64,000 nucleotides of DNA from Branchiostoma belcheri. Lineage: Eukaryota; Chordata; Leptocardii; Amphioxiformes; Branchiostomatidae. A model generated the notes under the pieces. That model was not told the origin of the DNA, ran no database searches, and was given only the letters and a program-made list of their open reading frames with translations. Location of the stretch: NCBI RefSeq assembly GCF_001625305.1, contig NW_017804442.1:3902-67901 (forward strand), read 5' to 3'. Of this stretch, positions 35,701-45,049 are shown one piece after another; position 1 is the first letter of the stretch, and every line of letters begins with the position of its first letter. A program made the position numbers and the translations under genes.

Positions 35701-35930
35701 CCACCCAAATTTCCCGGTCAGTTCAAAGCTAGCAGCAAATAATTGCCTTAATAAAGTGCTCCCACGGCTATTATCACCATTTAAGTTGTTTTTCGTCACG
35801 TCGCGTACGCCCACATTGTACACCAATCAGCACCAAATCTACAAACACCACCCATTCAAAGTCTATCATTAAGTAAACCTACCTCAAATATGAGCAGAAT
35901 GGCCGTTAGCTTGCCTCGCCTCCAAGCCAT
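17853..35930 (-). CDS. RHBG-like: Rh-family ammonium transporter, RhBG/RhCG-like (complete, 11 coding exons)
   Basis: Plasma-membrane channel for NH3 (possibly CO2), normally a trimer with about 12 membrane spans. Exons in transcript order: 35883-35930, 35143-35281, 24862-25045, 23993-24143, 23324-23468, 21298-21461, 20674-20811, 19886-20019, 19093-19274, 18438-18511 and 17853-17972. All GT..AG, phases agree, 492 aa. The first span ([20 protein letters not shown]) is followed by a loop with sequon N34-[16 protein letters not shown] is at 64-77. The pore Phe F130, D177 and the first pore His H185 (in HTFGAYFG) fall at the human RhCG numbers. The second His is H342 in [15 protein letters not shown], and F234 matches human F235. 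A hydrophilic C-terminal tail follows [14 protein letters not shown]. The start ATG has A at -3 and G at +4. Exons 6 and 9 have partial copies in their introns. The family is certain; B versus C type is not resolved here. Confidence 0.95.
18788..19040 (-). repeat. Two partial copies of the Rh exon 9 donor region, joined by CA repeats
   Basis: Downstream of exon 9 in the transcript, bases about 18906-19017 repeat the last ~110 exon bases and the GTAAGG donor nearly exactly. About 18788-18840 is a shorter copy with an internal deletion. Each junction is a (CA)n run (about 18858-18893 and 19028-19065). The reading frame passes through the first copy and the CA run without a stop. Confidence 0.88.
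19738..19848 (-). repeat. Dispersed repeat, 'cagaaggaaaac' family, reverse copy
   Basis: The reverse complement has 'ggtcaatatgacctgaacc', 'agacgtctgccaccatgg' and 'tgttgggttacat' in the family order. It lies in the Rh intron between exons 8 and 9. Confidence 0.55.
20061..20237 (-). repeat. tRNA-related SINE copy in Rh intron
   Basis: Close to the copy at 555-722 over its whole length, including box-B GGTTCGAGTCC and the tail 'caccaacacaggggacaata'. It begins about 40 bases upstream of Rh exon 8. Confidence 0.65.
21674..21768 (-). repeat. Partial copy of Rh exon 6 with intact acceptor
   Basis: Upstream of exon 6 in the transcript, about 95 bases repeat its 5' part ([20 protein letters not shown]... 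to NTYFS) with only a few changes, preceded by CCCAG. The homology stops mid-exon, and the frame then runs into unrelated sequence (stop by 21518). No donor was seen at the break. Confidence 0.88.
21831..22213. repeat. MITE, TAAGGCCATGTTGATTTGAT family, copy 1
   Basis: Terminal inverted repeats of about 40 bases ('ggccatgttgatttgatt'...'aatcaaattaacatggcc'). The interior also folds on 'tggcgaataatct', 'acagtatggttgaaaac' and GCGCGCG blocks. Copies 2 and 3 lie at 41456-41873 and 51580-51920. It is in an Rh intron, with no transposase. Confidence 0.8.
22283..22440. repeat. TAGCCTGGGTACTAGAC-ended element copy
   Basis: Left end TAGCCTGGGTACTAGACAG, then 'tttccagggcc' and 'ctcggctcc' as in 28999-29166. 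The right end is degraded near 22430. Confidence 0.5.
23047..23195. repeat. Palindromic MITE, TAGCCTCTACCAGGCTT family (Rh intron 5)
   Basis: Ends TAGCCTCTACCAGGCTTCGG / ACCTGGTAGAGGCTA, inner 'gagtagaaattggcc' and its complement, and centre 'ccaactcccctggcat'. Confidence 0.75.
23700..23766. repeat. (CA)n microsatellite
   Basis: About 67 bases of CA dinucleotide with one TGTG interruption, in Rh intron 4. Confidence 0.9.
24284..24444 (+). repeat. Dispersed repeat, 'cagaaggaaaac' family (Rh intron 3)
   Basis: Holds 'cagaaggaaaacgaattg', 'ggttaatgacctgaacc', 'ctgtcgccatggtaac' and 'gttgggttacattatgtag'. Confidence 0.6.
25105..25365 (+). repeat. Dispersed repeat, 'cagaaggaaaac' family, longer copy
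   Basis: Starts 'cgccagaaggcagaaagtt'. It contains a GT-rich insert and poly-G, then the shared 'gtcaccatggtaactggtgc' and 'gttgggttacattatgtag' blocks. It is in Rh intron 2. Confidence 0.55.
25653..25794 (+). other. Unassigned candidate coding exon inside Rh intron 2
   Basis: An acceptor-like 'gttcccccgtag' is followed by an ATG at 25660 and 45 sense codons, ending at AAG|GTGAGA, a good donor. The peptide is acidic at the start (SSESDD) and basic near the end (AKRAKTEL), like a nuclear protein. It lies antisense to the Rh transcript. I recognise no family and found no partner exon, so it may be a nested gene, a retrocopy or chance. Confidence 0.3.
26300..27045. repeat. Tandem array of TAGCCTCTACCAGGCTT-family elements
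   Basis: About four head-to-tail units of 165-210 bases. Each unit has 'agtaatctagactctaccag', 'gaagtagaaattgccc', 'ggggagtttctacactttc' and 'gaagcctgg', joined by 'gatacaacggcgatgaact'. The spacer is duplicated together with the element, so this is segmental duplication and not repeated insertion. Confidence 0.75.
28071..28228. repeat. Palindromic MITE, TAGCCTCTACCAGGCTT family, degraded left half
   Basis: Left end TAGCCTCTATCAGGCC, right end GAAGCCTGGCAGAGGCC, with 'ggtcaatttctactctttcc' in the right arm. Confidence 0.6.
28999..29166. repeat. TAGCC(A/T)GGGTACCAGAC-ended element copy
   Basis: Left 'agccagggtaccagactgt' and 'tttccagggcctacacaggc'; right 'ggctctggaaacagcctggc'. The interior is closest to the unit amplified at 32201-32969. 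Confidence 0.6.
30395..30472. repeat. (CA)n-(CT)n compound microsatellite
   Basis: About 20 bases of AC followed by about 55 of CT with two CCT/ACC breaks, flanked on both sides by 'agtataactacaca'. Confidence 0.9.
32201..32969. repeat. 30-bp minisatellite grown inside a TAGCCTGGGT-ended element
   Basis: About 25 units of a 30-base motif containing 'ctcctcggctcc' and 'agggcctacacaggcc'. The array is bounded by TAGCCTGGGTGCTAGAC at 32201 and GTCTGGGTTCCAGGCTA ending at 32969, the ends of the element seen at 5651-5748 and 28999-29166. Because 30 is a multiple of three, long frames stay open on both strands; these are not genes. Confidence 0.85.
34495..34677. repeat. TAGCCTTGGTACCAGAC-ended element copy
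   Basis: Ends TAGCCTTGGTACCAGACTG and GAGTCTGGCACCCAGGCTA, with inner 'tttccagggga' and 'ggctcggctcgag'. Rh intron 2. Confidence 0.7.
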
Positions 35931-36279
35931 GTTGTCTTCGCTGCTGTCCTAGGTTTGAATATCGCCACTGGTTGAGTGTCCGTACACTGAGAGAGCGCTC
36001 TGAAGCCCGTCCGGTCTTGTCGCTAGGTTAGTCTGCCTTGGTCTGCGTCCTACAGCCTTGAGTCCGTCCGACTCCTGTTGGTGAGAGTAAAACGTGTCAG
36101 CGCGTTCGCTGACGCGTGATTCGGCATGTTAAGAAGGTCCCAGGAAGAGCCTGTGGGCATGCGTCCAGAATATCGGAGACCGGACAACACTGGTTTGGTT
36201 GGGACGGGTGCCGTCTCTTTCTCTGTCACGCGATGTCCGACAACAAAACAGCAAGACTCGAGAAGGTGTATAAAGAATA

Positions 36280-36457
36280 TAGCCTCTACCAGGCTTCGGG
36301 AGGCGGCTGGATAGAGTAGAAATCGGCTAAATAGAGAGATCATGCCAGGGGAGTTGGTCTGCTGGAGAGTACAGTTTGCCGCTCCCGGGAGCATGCTATC
36401 TCTCTATTCGGCCGATTTCTACTCTTTCCAGCCTCCTCCCGAAGCCTGCCGAGGCTA
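36280..36457. repeat. Palindromic MITE, TAGCCTCTACCAGGCTT family
   Basis: Ends TAGCCTCTACCAGGCTTCGG / GAAGCCTGCCGAGGCTA. Both arms carry 'gagtagaaatcggc' or its complement, and the centre is 'ccaggggagttggtctgc'. It lies about 350 bases upstream of the Rh start codon. Confidence 0.8.
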
Positions 36458-37294
36458 CTACTATGAATATAGAGAACTTCATTGACACAACAAAAGTGCA
36501 GCGACTTTCGTAAGGTCTATAACTAGACTTACACACAGACACGAGTACAAAAGAATTAACCTACGAACAAAACTATAGATGGACCAACTTAATTATACCA
36601 CTTGTTCTAAGGTCTAAACATTCTTTGATATACTAGTATTTACCTATTTGTACACGATAAGGGTAAGAAGAAGAACAGGGGTTAGAAATAGGAGACAGCT
36701 TAGCAGAGTCAAGTGTGCAGTTTGTTGCAGGTCGTATTTTTTCTTCGAGAAAGCGTTACTCTCAGGCGCCCTGCCTGCATACCTTAGATGTATCTATTTT
36801 CAAATTACACCTTAGAAAGATGTGAAACATGTTATCTGGATCTAATCAGTACGATCTCTGCCTCGGGGAGGTGGTATGAAATGTTCCAAGCCGTTAACAA
36901 CAAACTGTGGACCGTGTCCGGCTAAAAACAACAACATATGCTACATATGTGTTAAACAGGTATTTAACCACGCTAATTATGAGTATCATTTACGTGTAAT
37001 AGCCAAGAAAGTGAGAATAGAAACAGAAAATATCCTCCAGGTTTCTTTTCGAGAAACAAGCATCGCCAACTAGGTGTACTTTTGACGAGTTAAGACTACA
37101 AGGATCGTAAACAACTAGTGTCCCCAGCCGGACAAAGTGTTTAAGTAATTTTCCAATAAGTGATAATCTATACGTTGTTGAACAAAATGAAGTAGCTATC
37201 AATTAGGTCTCGCGGTAACATATCATCAACTCAATAGTGATTTATGTTAACCATTATCACTTTCAGTCACACCACACAAACACGTGGACTTATA

Positions 37295-37446
37295 TAGCCT
37301 CTGCCAGGCTTCGTTAGGTGGCTGGAAAGAGTAGAAATTTGCGGCAAACTGTACTCCCCAGCCGACCAAACTCCCTCGGCATGTTATCTCTCTATTTGGC
37401 CAGTTTCTACTCTTCCCAGCCCCCTCCCGAAGCCTGGTAGAGGATA
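37295..37446. repeat. Palindromic MITE, TAGCCTCTACCAGGCTT family
   Basis: Ends TAGCCTCTGCCAGGCTTCG / GAAGCCTGGTAGAGGATA, with the same inner arms as its relatives. Confidence 0.78.
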
Positions 37447-37748
37447 TGACAAGTAAGCAATTGTGAAGTATGCCTGTCGTATACAGACAACAGTGTATGA
37501 ATAAAAATTTGAATGGATGGATACAAGTACAGTGGCTACTATAGGCAACAAAACATGCAATACACAGATACACATGGACGCAGTTGGATCAGTCAAGCAG
37601 AAACATATCTGAAAACTGGCAACACAGCAAGATAACAACGATGTAAACATGTGTGAAAAAAAGGGTGTCTAAACGGTAAAGAATCGACCTAATGGTCTGG
37701 CTAACACGGCACATCCGCGCACTCTGCGTCACTGAGGCGGGGTGGGGT

Positions 37749-38022
37749 TAGCCTGTACCAGGATTCGGGAGGCGGCTGAAAGAGTAGAAATTGGCCAAAT
37801 AGAGAGAACACTAGCCTCTACCAGGCTTCGGGAGGCGGCTGGAAAGAGTAGAACTTTGCCAAATAGAGAGATAACATGCCAGGGGAGTTGGTCCGGTAGA
37901 GAATACAGCCTTTGCCGCACCCGAACTGTACTCTCTAGTGGACCAACTCCCCTGGCATGTTATCTCTCTATTTGGCCAATTTCTACTCTTTCCAGCCGCC
38001 TCCCGAAGCCTGGTAGAGGCTA
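37749..38022. repeat. Palindromic MITE with duplicated left arm
   Basis: The left arm occurs twice in direct order (from 37749 and from about 37813), followed by centre and right arm ending GAAGCCTGGTAGAGGCTA. One element has either inserted into or duplicated its own end. Confidence 0.8.
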
Positions 38023-38753
38023 TAGGGTGGGGTCGCTGTTGTTCCCTCCGGCGCAGGTAACGCTACAGGTGGGGTGGAGGGGTCGGGAAGAATGTCAGCC
38101 TCACAGCGGGACGCTACGCCACTTAAAGTTCATCCAAAGGTCTTTCAACTCTACCCCAGTTCTTGTATCATGTTGTTGTTCTTTTATAAACACTTGGAGA
38201 CACACAAAATGGAGCCTGATTGGCGTTGATATTAATGATTAGCAATCATAACAAACTTAAAGAAACACAATGTACATGTGTTTACGTACATCACTGATTG
38301 ACTGATACGTCTCCATTATTGCCTACTGGATTCTTTCTATTGTCTGATTATATAGTTTGATTGACTGATATAGAACAGAGCTATATATATAAAGGAGTCT
38401 TTTTGTTCTAGCTAAGAGGTGTGGGATGGATATGATGTCTTTGTATCTGTGTGTATGCCCTGTATCTTTAGATCTGAAAAGGGGACAAGGTCGTATAGGG
38501 GGTGGTCATCCTGTAGTATTTGCTTCAACGATTGAGCCAACCTTCTATTCTTTAAGATACAGACGTTAATCGCCATACGTACAAGTATGTCAGTCTTAAG
38601 AGATCATTTGATTTAAGAGAGCAATTAAGTAATATACATGTACATTTATCATATTATATAGAGCACTCCAAACTAGTATAAGCTAACCTTCGGGCGCTAG
38701 GAGAGGGAGGGGAGGACAAGTTCCACTACAGTGGGCCAAGCGTGAAGTTCTAG

Positions 38754-38929
38754 TAGCCTCCATAGCATGCCAAGAACTGTTTTTTTTTTAGGGGGGGGGT
38801 CTTCAGGGTCTTTGGGAGCTTTTATGTGCTATTTTCTGATTGCATATAGACAACATAGCTGGCCTGGCTAATCAGAAAACTGCCGAAGACCACCAAACCC
38901 CCAGTTCTATAAGCCTGCTACGGAGGCTA
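38754..38929. repeat. TAGCCTCC...GCATGC-type MITE, copy 1
   Basis: One end is TAGCCTCCATAGCATGCC and the other is AGCCTGCTACGGAGGCTA. The interior has 'tctttgggagcttttatgtg', 'ctgattgcatatagacaac' and 'ccaaacccccagttctataa'. Five copies in the window (also 42454-42648, 60605-60804, 60940-61123, 62403-62576). Confidence 0.8.
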
Positions 38930-39725
38930 GAGTTCCAATCACTGTTTACTTCTACGCAGAAAGAAGGGATGCCGTGAAGTTGTCTGTATGGGCTGTATGT
39001 GTTTTGGAATTTACATCAAACTGTGTCTACCCCGGGTGCGCCTCTGGGTAGGCTTAACATTAAGGGTACCGAACTTTCCATGATGGGACTCCCTGCTGGG
39101 ATGATTGTAGTATCAGTCGTACTGGAGTCAAAGGGCAGGGAAAAGACACAAGACAACTAATACACACCTGGCGAATAGGAGAAACAAAATAGGTAGTTTT
39201 ACTTGAAGCGTTTGAAATGGACCCAAGCAAGCTACATGAGCCGTCTCTCTATCTTCTTATACCAACAGTAAAATAGCTAAAACCAGCCTACGATACGAAG
39301 TAAGCAACCGTTTTTCGTCAGCGACATAGCATGATTTTTTTTGCCATGACATCAGTATTCAACTATACAACTAACTATCAAAAACAATGACCAGAAAATT
39401 GACTTGGAAATTGTACTGTTTTGGGTACCATTAAGCAGAAAGCATTCCACTGTGGCTTTAGATGGTCAGGTTGTAACAGGCAAAGTGACAGGACTCCCCG
39501 ACGCCCTGTTTTGTTCGTCTAGTTCTGACCAGATTGGCAGAAGCCGGTGGTGTGTTGGGGGCGTGGACTTGTGGGCGGTGTCAAGATGAGGTCACACTCT
39601 TCGTTGTATGTCGTCGTACGATTTTGATGTAGGATTTTTAAGAAGGCTAAGACAGAACCAGGACAGACAAGGATCTAAGGCAGAATTTTCCTTTAACAAG
39701 ACGGCTGAATTTTGTACGTGGTATC

Positions 39726-39862
39726 TAGCCTCTACCAGACTTCGGGAGGCGACTGGAAAGAGTAGAAATTGGCCAAAAAGACAGATAACATGCCAGGGGA
39801 GTTGGTTCGCGGTAAAGAGTACAGGTTGCCACCAAGGGAGCCGCATCCCAAAGCCTGGCTAT
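39726..39862. repeat. TAGCCTCTACCAGGCTT-family copy, right end degraded
   Basis: Starts TAGCCTCTACCAGACTTCGG and ends near AAAGCCTGGCTA. It includes 'gagtagaaattggcc' and 'catgccaggggagttggt'. Confidence 0.65.
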
Positions 39863-40249
39863 GCTTTATATGCATGACTGTCCCAAGAAGGCAGTCAACG
39901 ATCTTACGACGCATGACCTGTGTGACTGGAGCCACAGCATGTGGTTTCTCAACGTTTGATTCCAGGTCGTCGGTTTCGCTGTAAAAGCGGTGTGTCAATG
40001 TCGTCATTTTCTAGTTAGAACTAGCTCAAACCGCTCCTTACTGCTTACGCTGTGGGAATCTGACGAAAGCCGCTCGTTTGTTTGGGACTGGTTAAAACTG
40101 GTGGCGCACAGGTACGCGTGACTTGGGTGAAATCAACCGGACCAGTGCATCGATATCGATGTTCTAGATAGAACTGGCTGTACGTTATTCTCGTGAAGTT
40201 TTGAGTTAGAACTGGCTACGGTCTGATACATCCCTACATTCCGACGCAC

Positions 40250-40330
40250 CTTATGTTCTGACACCCCAATATTCTGACACCCCAATATTCTGACACCCCA
40301 ATATTCTGACAACCCAATATTCTGACACAC
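40250..40330. repeat. 16-bp minisatellite
   Basis: About five units of 'ccaatattctgacacc' in a row. Confidence 0.85.
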
Positions 40331-40629
40331 CATGTTCCAATACCACTAGGGTGTAGAAAAAACGTAGCGCCATCTAGCGATCAATCGTAACGATGCAATA
40401 CGTCACTTTACTTCTTGTTCAGCCAATAAAGCTTCTTTACGATGTATCATGTCGTCATACACGAACTTGACATTCACAAAGAAGATACTGCAAGCCGTCT
40501 TTAAGAAAATCCTATTACACAACTTCCCCAAAGTCATTGCCAACTCAAAGTGACAGACACGAGGCAGCTGGGCCGCAGAATGTCGGAATCGGACGTGATC
40601 TTGACGAGGTATTTCCCCGCGGATTTTTA

Positions 40630-41375
40630 CCCAAACCACGCAAGGTCGGCAGACCGAAGGACGAATGTTTAGGTCTGTCGCGCAAAATGTCTGGAGTTGC
40701 TGCACACACGTACAAATTGAACATGGACTTAACTTAAGCTTAGTAGTTGACTTTTGCCGGTGTCTTCGTATCTTTTGATCAAGCCAAATGAAATGGAACA
40801 CGCGTTCTGTTCGAATTACGTCAGATCGAACATGATTCGGGTTCGAAAGAAGGTAGGAAGATTGGGGCCCAAATCTGACCACCTCATACTACGCAATATC
40901 AGCAGACCGAAGGACAAATGCTTAAGTCTGGTGTACAATATGTCTGGATTTGCTGCATACACGTACAAGTTGAACACCGTGAATTAAGCTTAGTAGATGA
41001 CTTTGACTGTGATACCAGTGTCTTTAGAACCAGGCCAAATGGAACACGCGTTCGGTTCTAATTACGTCAGATCGAACATGATTCGGGTTCGAAAGAAGGT
41101 GGGAACATTGGGGCTTAAATTTGACCACCGTGCTTATAAGTTATATATATCCAAACCACGCAAGGTCGGCAGTTCGAAGGACGAATGCTTAAGTCTTTCG
41201 CGCAAATGTCACTGGAGTACAAATTGAACATGGAATTAACTTAACTTAAGCTTAGTAGAAGACTTTTGGCGGTGTCTTCGCACCTTTTAATCAAGCCAAA
41301 TAGAACACGCGTTCGGTTCGAATTACGTCAGATCGAACAAGATTCGGGTTCGAAGAAGGTGGGTCTGAGTCTGAC
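40630..41375. repeat. Tandem array, three units of ~250 bp
   Basis: The marker 'aagcttagtag' recurs at about 40735, 40985 and 41246. Units share 'gcaaggtcggcag', 'gaaggacgaatg', 'gaattacgtcagatcgaac' and 'gattcgggttcgaa'. A 159-codon minus-strand frame crosses part of it and has no recognisable motif. Confidence 0.8.
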
Positions 41376-41455
41376 AACACAACGACGATTTCTTGTGACC
41401 ACGCCTTTAGCCGATCATGACTACACCAAAGTTCTAACTACATTATTCGATACCA

Positions 41456-41873
41456 TAAGGCCATGTTGATTTGATTATATGGATGACATCCGCGCGCGCA
41501 TGAATTTTCGGCCGTTTCCAAAAAAAAAGTTTTCAACCATACTGTAAATCGTACAAAACAGTTGCAAAATGAGCAAAAATAGATCTATACCGTAAGTTAC
41601 AAAAAAATAATAAATAAAAACTATACCAATGTCGTAGAATGCTGGATGCCAAAATCAAACGAAAAAAGACGAAATTGTAAAGAAATGAACTTGAAGACTA
41701 GATTATTCGCCAAACCATATTCTTGTCCCATTTGTTCAACCCTCATGACCACGTAGATTTCATAATGAAAACATCTTTTTTTTTTTGCAAAACTTTTTTT
41801 TTATTCGCACGCGCGCATCAGTTTTGGGGTTCTCGGAGGATGTCATCCATATAATCAAATCAACATGGCCTTA
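41456..41873. repeat. MITE, TAAGGCCATGTTGATTTGAT family, copy 2
   Basis: Reverse orientation relative to copy 1 by its GCGCGCG block. Ends 'ataaggccatgttgattt' and 'aaatcaacatggccttat'. Confidence 0.8.
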
Positions 41874-41884
41874 TATGAAAAAAC

Positions 41885-42070
41885 ACCAAACACATGCAAG
41901 GCACAAAGCTGCAGTACCAGGGAAAGTCACTAGGCGGTCTAAAATCCAATCAAGTAAAGACACCTCATACCGAATTTCTTAACAATCCATACATAGATTC
42001 TTGAGTTATGCTGCTGAACCACAAACACCAAAACGCTACTAAAACACAATCTTCTATGCAAAAGAACAAC
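41885..42070 (+). repeat. Dispersed repeat, 'agctgcagtaccag' family
   Basis: Shared blocks are 'agctgcagtacca', 'aagtcactaggcggtctaaa', 'catacc...aatccat' and 'cttgagttat'. Other copies are at about 45440-45660 and 50490-50650. The latter two end in a 'cttcttg.g.aaggtact' motif. Confidence 0.5.
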
Positions 42071-42412
42071 AACATTACTTACAATAGGAATAAAGATGAC
42101 ACGCCTTCCACCACTTGTTTAGACTTGGAGACTTTAAGAAAGCAGGGCCGTCTTCTCTTCCACTGAACCTTCCCACCACAAAGCCAGCTCTTTAACCAAG
42201 CTCTTCCGATCTGAGTCCACAAAAAACCCCAACGCTCTGCTGCCAAACCAGAACTGCTCCTTCCTGGCTTCCGTCTCAGTCTGACAACACGACCGTACAC
42301 AGACCGTCCTGGGGTGACCTGAGGTGACCTTGCCTCCCGCAGATATGTCGCACCTGTGGGCTGTGTACAGCTCAGCCAGCGTGACTTAAGAAATCTAATT
42401 AGTTTCCTAACG

Positions 42413-42979
42413 CAGGGCTCAAAATTCATTTTTGGCAATAGGTGCACTGGTGCTAGCCTCCGTAGCAGGCTTATAGAACTGGGGGTTTGGTGGTCTTCGG
42501 CTGTTGATTAGCCCAGTTCTCAAAAAACGGAGGTAATTCAATCAGGCCGGCTATGTTGTCTATATGCAATCAGAAAATAGCACATAAAAGCTCCCAAAGA
42601 CCCTGATGACCCCAAAAACTCCCCGTTTTTGGCATGCTATGGAGGCTATACTGGTGCACCCAACCTTAAAATTAGGTGCACAAAACGTTTTTTGGGTATA
42701 CCATATAAAACAAAACCCAATTACAGATCTTACTGCTCCTCTTCTGAGCTTGGATCGGAGCTAACGTCAAAACCTTGAACAAGTTCTACAACAAAGATTT
42801 TATTATTTTTCTGACACTTAGATGCCAAGAATATCCTGTGTACTGTTATACATTTATAAATGCATAAATACCTACCAAAATATTTGGGTGAACTGGTGCA
42901 CCCACAGAAAAAAATTGGATGCACAGCTCGAAATTTGGGTGCTCTAAGGTGCACATGCACCCAGTATTTCGAGCCCTGA
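42413..42979. repeat. AGGGCTCGAAA-ended element with a nested TAGCCTCC MITE
   Basis: The outer element starts 'cagggctcaaaattc' and ends 'tatttcgagccctga', with several 'ggtgcac' blocks inside. At 42454-42648 it is interrupted by a full TAGCCTCCGTAGCAGGC...GGAGGCTA element. The order of insertion is therefore readable: the outer one is older. Confidence 0.75.
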
Positions 42980-43453
42980 GTTTCTTAAAGTCACGGCGCG
43001 TTGTTTGTGTCTCAGAACCACCGTCTTGGAACCAAACGAGATCGAAGGAGGCAACAAAAGACGCGGCCTTCGCTGAGGAGCAAATCTTTAAGACAAACAC
43101 CAAGAAACAGAGACGGGACTGTCTGCCCGCTTGTTGATCATTTCAACGTCTACAGCTGCACTCAGCAAAACTACCTTTGTACAAAATGACCTCTTCAGAG
43201 AATAACGTTAAAGGTTGTATTTGCATCAAGGACTATTATGGAACAGTTTAGCATATTTTAGCCTCATTCTCTTTAAGCTTTTGCAAAGTCTTGCATGATT
43301 GTAATTCAAGTCGTTTGCAAAGCTGAAGCCTTTAACCCTAAACAAATCTTAAGTGTCAGTTGACAGCTTTAAAGAGACACCATTTCGCACTTAACTTGTA
43401 GGCGAAGATTCTTAGTGCACTCAAAACGTAAAGTTTTGATCATTTTCTGAAAT

Positions 43454-43774
43454 ATGAACGTGTCAAAAAGTTTCATGCATGATGATCTAGAGCTAGATCT
43501 AGAATCAGTTTTATCAACAGATGGTGGCCGTTTGGAAAGCATCAGCAAGATTTTTGCCCGAGTCCGGAAAAACAAGGAACGGGTTCAGACAAGGACACGT
43601 CATATTTGCATCGTAAATAGACCCGATCCGCGACCTTGGGAAAGAGCTAACAGTGACAGAAGCGAAAGAGGCTGCGCAAAGTTGTTGTCATGCATAACAT
43701 CACCAGGAGACCCTAAATCTAGTACAAGGACATGTAAAACAGATGATCAAGAAAGAAGATTTTCTTGTTCTTGA
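43454..43774 (+). other. Unassigned open frame, 106 codons
   Basis: ATG-initiated with an acidic N-terminal stretch (HDDLELDLESVLSTDGG) and a basic middle (RVRKNKERVQTRTR). It is not inside a recognised repeat. I recognise no family and see no clear splice partner. It could be an exon, a decayed gene or chance. Confidence 0.25.
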
Positions 43775-43869
43775 TGATCTCCCTTTTTATAATATGTGTG
43801 CGTTGATAACAGATGTTGTAACCAAACTTGAAGAAAAGGAAGACCAAATACATATGTAACGGTATTGTA

Positions 43870-44035
43870 CTCTTCAAGCAGAGGTTTGGATTATTTTTGG
43901 CGTGTTTTTAGGCTTTTTTATCGGAGTTTCTTTTTTGCACTGGAATCCCCCCCCCCCCCTCAAAAAAAATCCAGTGCAAAAAAGAAACCCGATCAAAAAG
44001 CCTAAAACAGGCCAAAACAACCCAAAACGCAAAGT
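43870..44035. repeat. Inverted-repeat element, CTCCAAGCAG family, with C-tract centre
   Basis: Left 'ttcaagcagaggtttgga', then 'ggctttttta' and 'tttcttttttgcactgga', mirrored after a run of Cs at about 43949-43960. The outer right end is degraded. Confidence 0.65.
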
Positions 44036-44615
44036 AATTGCATGGATGGCAACCACCCTAACACAAATCCTATTCGGAGTCTCTGTCGACAATGACATAC
44101 ATAACAGGGTATAGATGACAACGACTGCTCTATAGCCTAGAAGAAAGTGGTATTTCACATAGTATCGTGAAAGTTCATCTGTATTGGTAGTAATCATAGT
44201 AAAACGTCCAAATTTATTCCAGCATAAAGTTACACAGAGATCAAATTTTCAGCGCCTTCATCAGGATAATAAATTAATGACCAATTACTTCACAACGTGA
44301 TCTCGCGAGAGATGAACAGAACAGGTGGTATTTGACATGTAGCATTATATATCTTTTAAAGAGGTTATAACCAATACCGGATAGATGGCATCCACAGGAT
44401 AGACTTAGCTTGGCGTAACTAATTAAGCTAAAAAGCCGCCAGGAATGACCTTGACGGCCAGGAACGACCTTGAGGTAGAGTTACACACACCACCTGTGCG
44501 CACAAACGCTACCCGCGGAGCTAAAATACGATTATCGTCCACTCCTATGTTGACATCCTCCTAATTGGAAAGTCATGTTGAAGAGTGAGGATGACTTAGG
44601 ACCCATTTTCACTAT

Positions 44616-44960
<345 letters not shown>

Positions 44961-45049
44961 TTATGTGTGTCTATGTGACATATTTCGCCATGTTTGTCTG
45001 TCTCTCTCTCAATCTATCTCTCAGTCTCTCTCTCATTCCTTTCCATGAT

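Noticed and set aside
40250-40330. CRISPR-like regular repeats
   Set aside because: Direct 16-bp units without unique spacers in a eukaryotic genome; simple minisatellite.
40403-40882. 159-codon minus-strand frame as a gene
   Set aside because: About half lies in the ~250-bp tandem array; no motif, no splice partner, and the array copies do not keep the frame.
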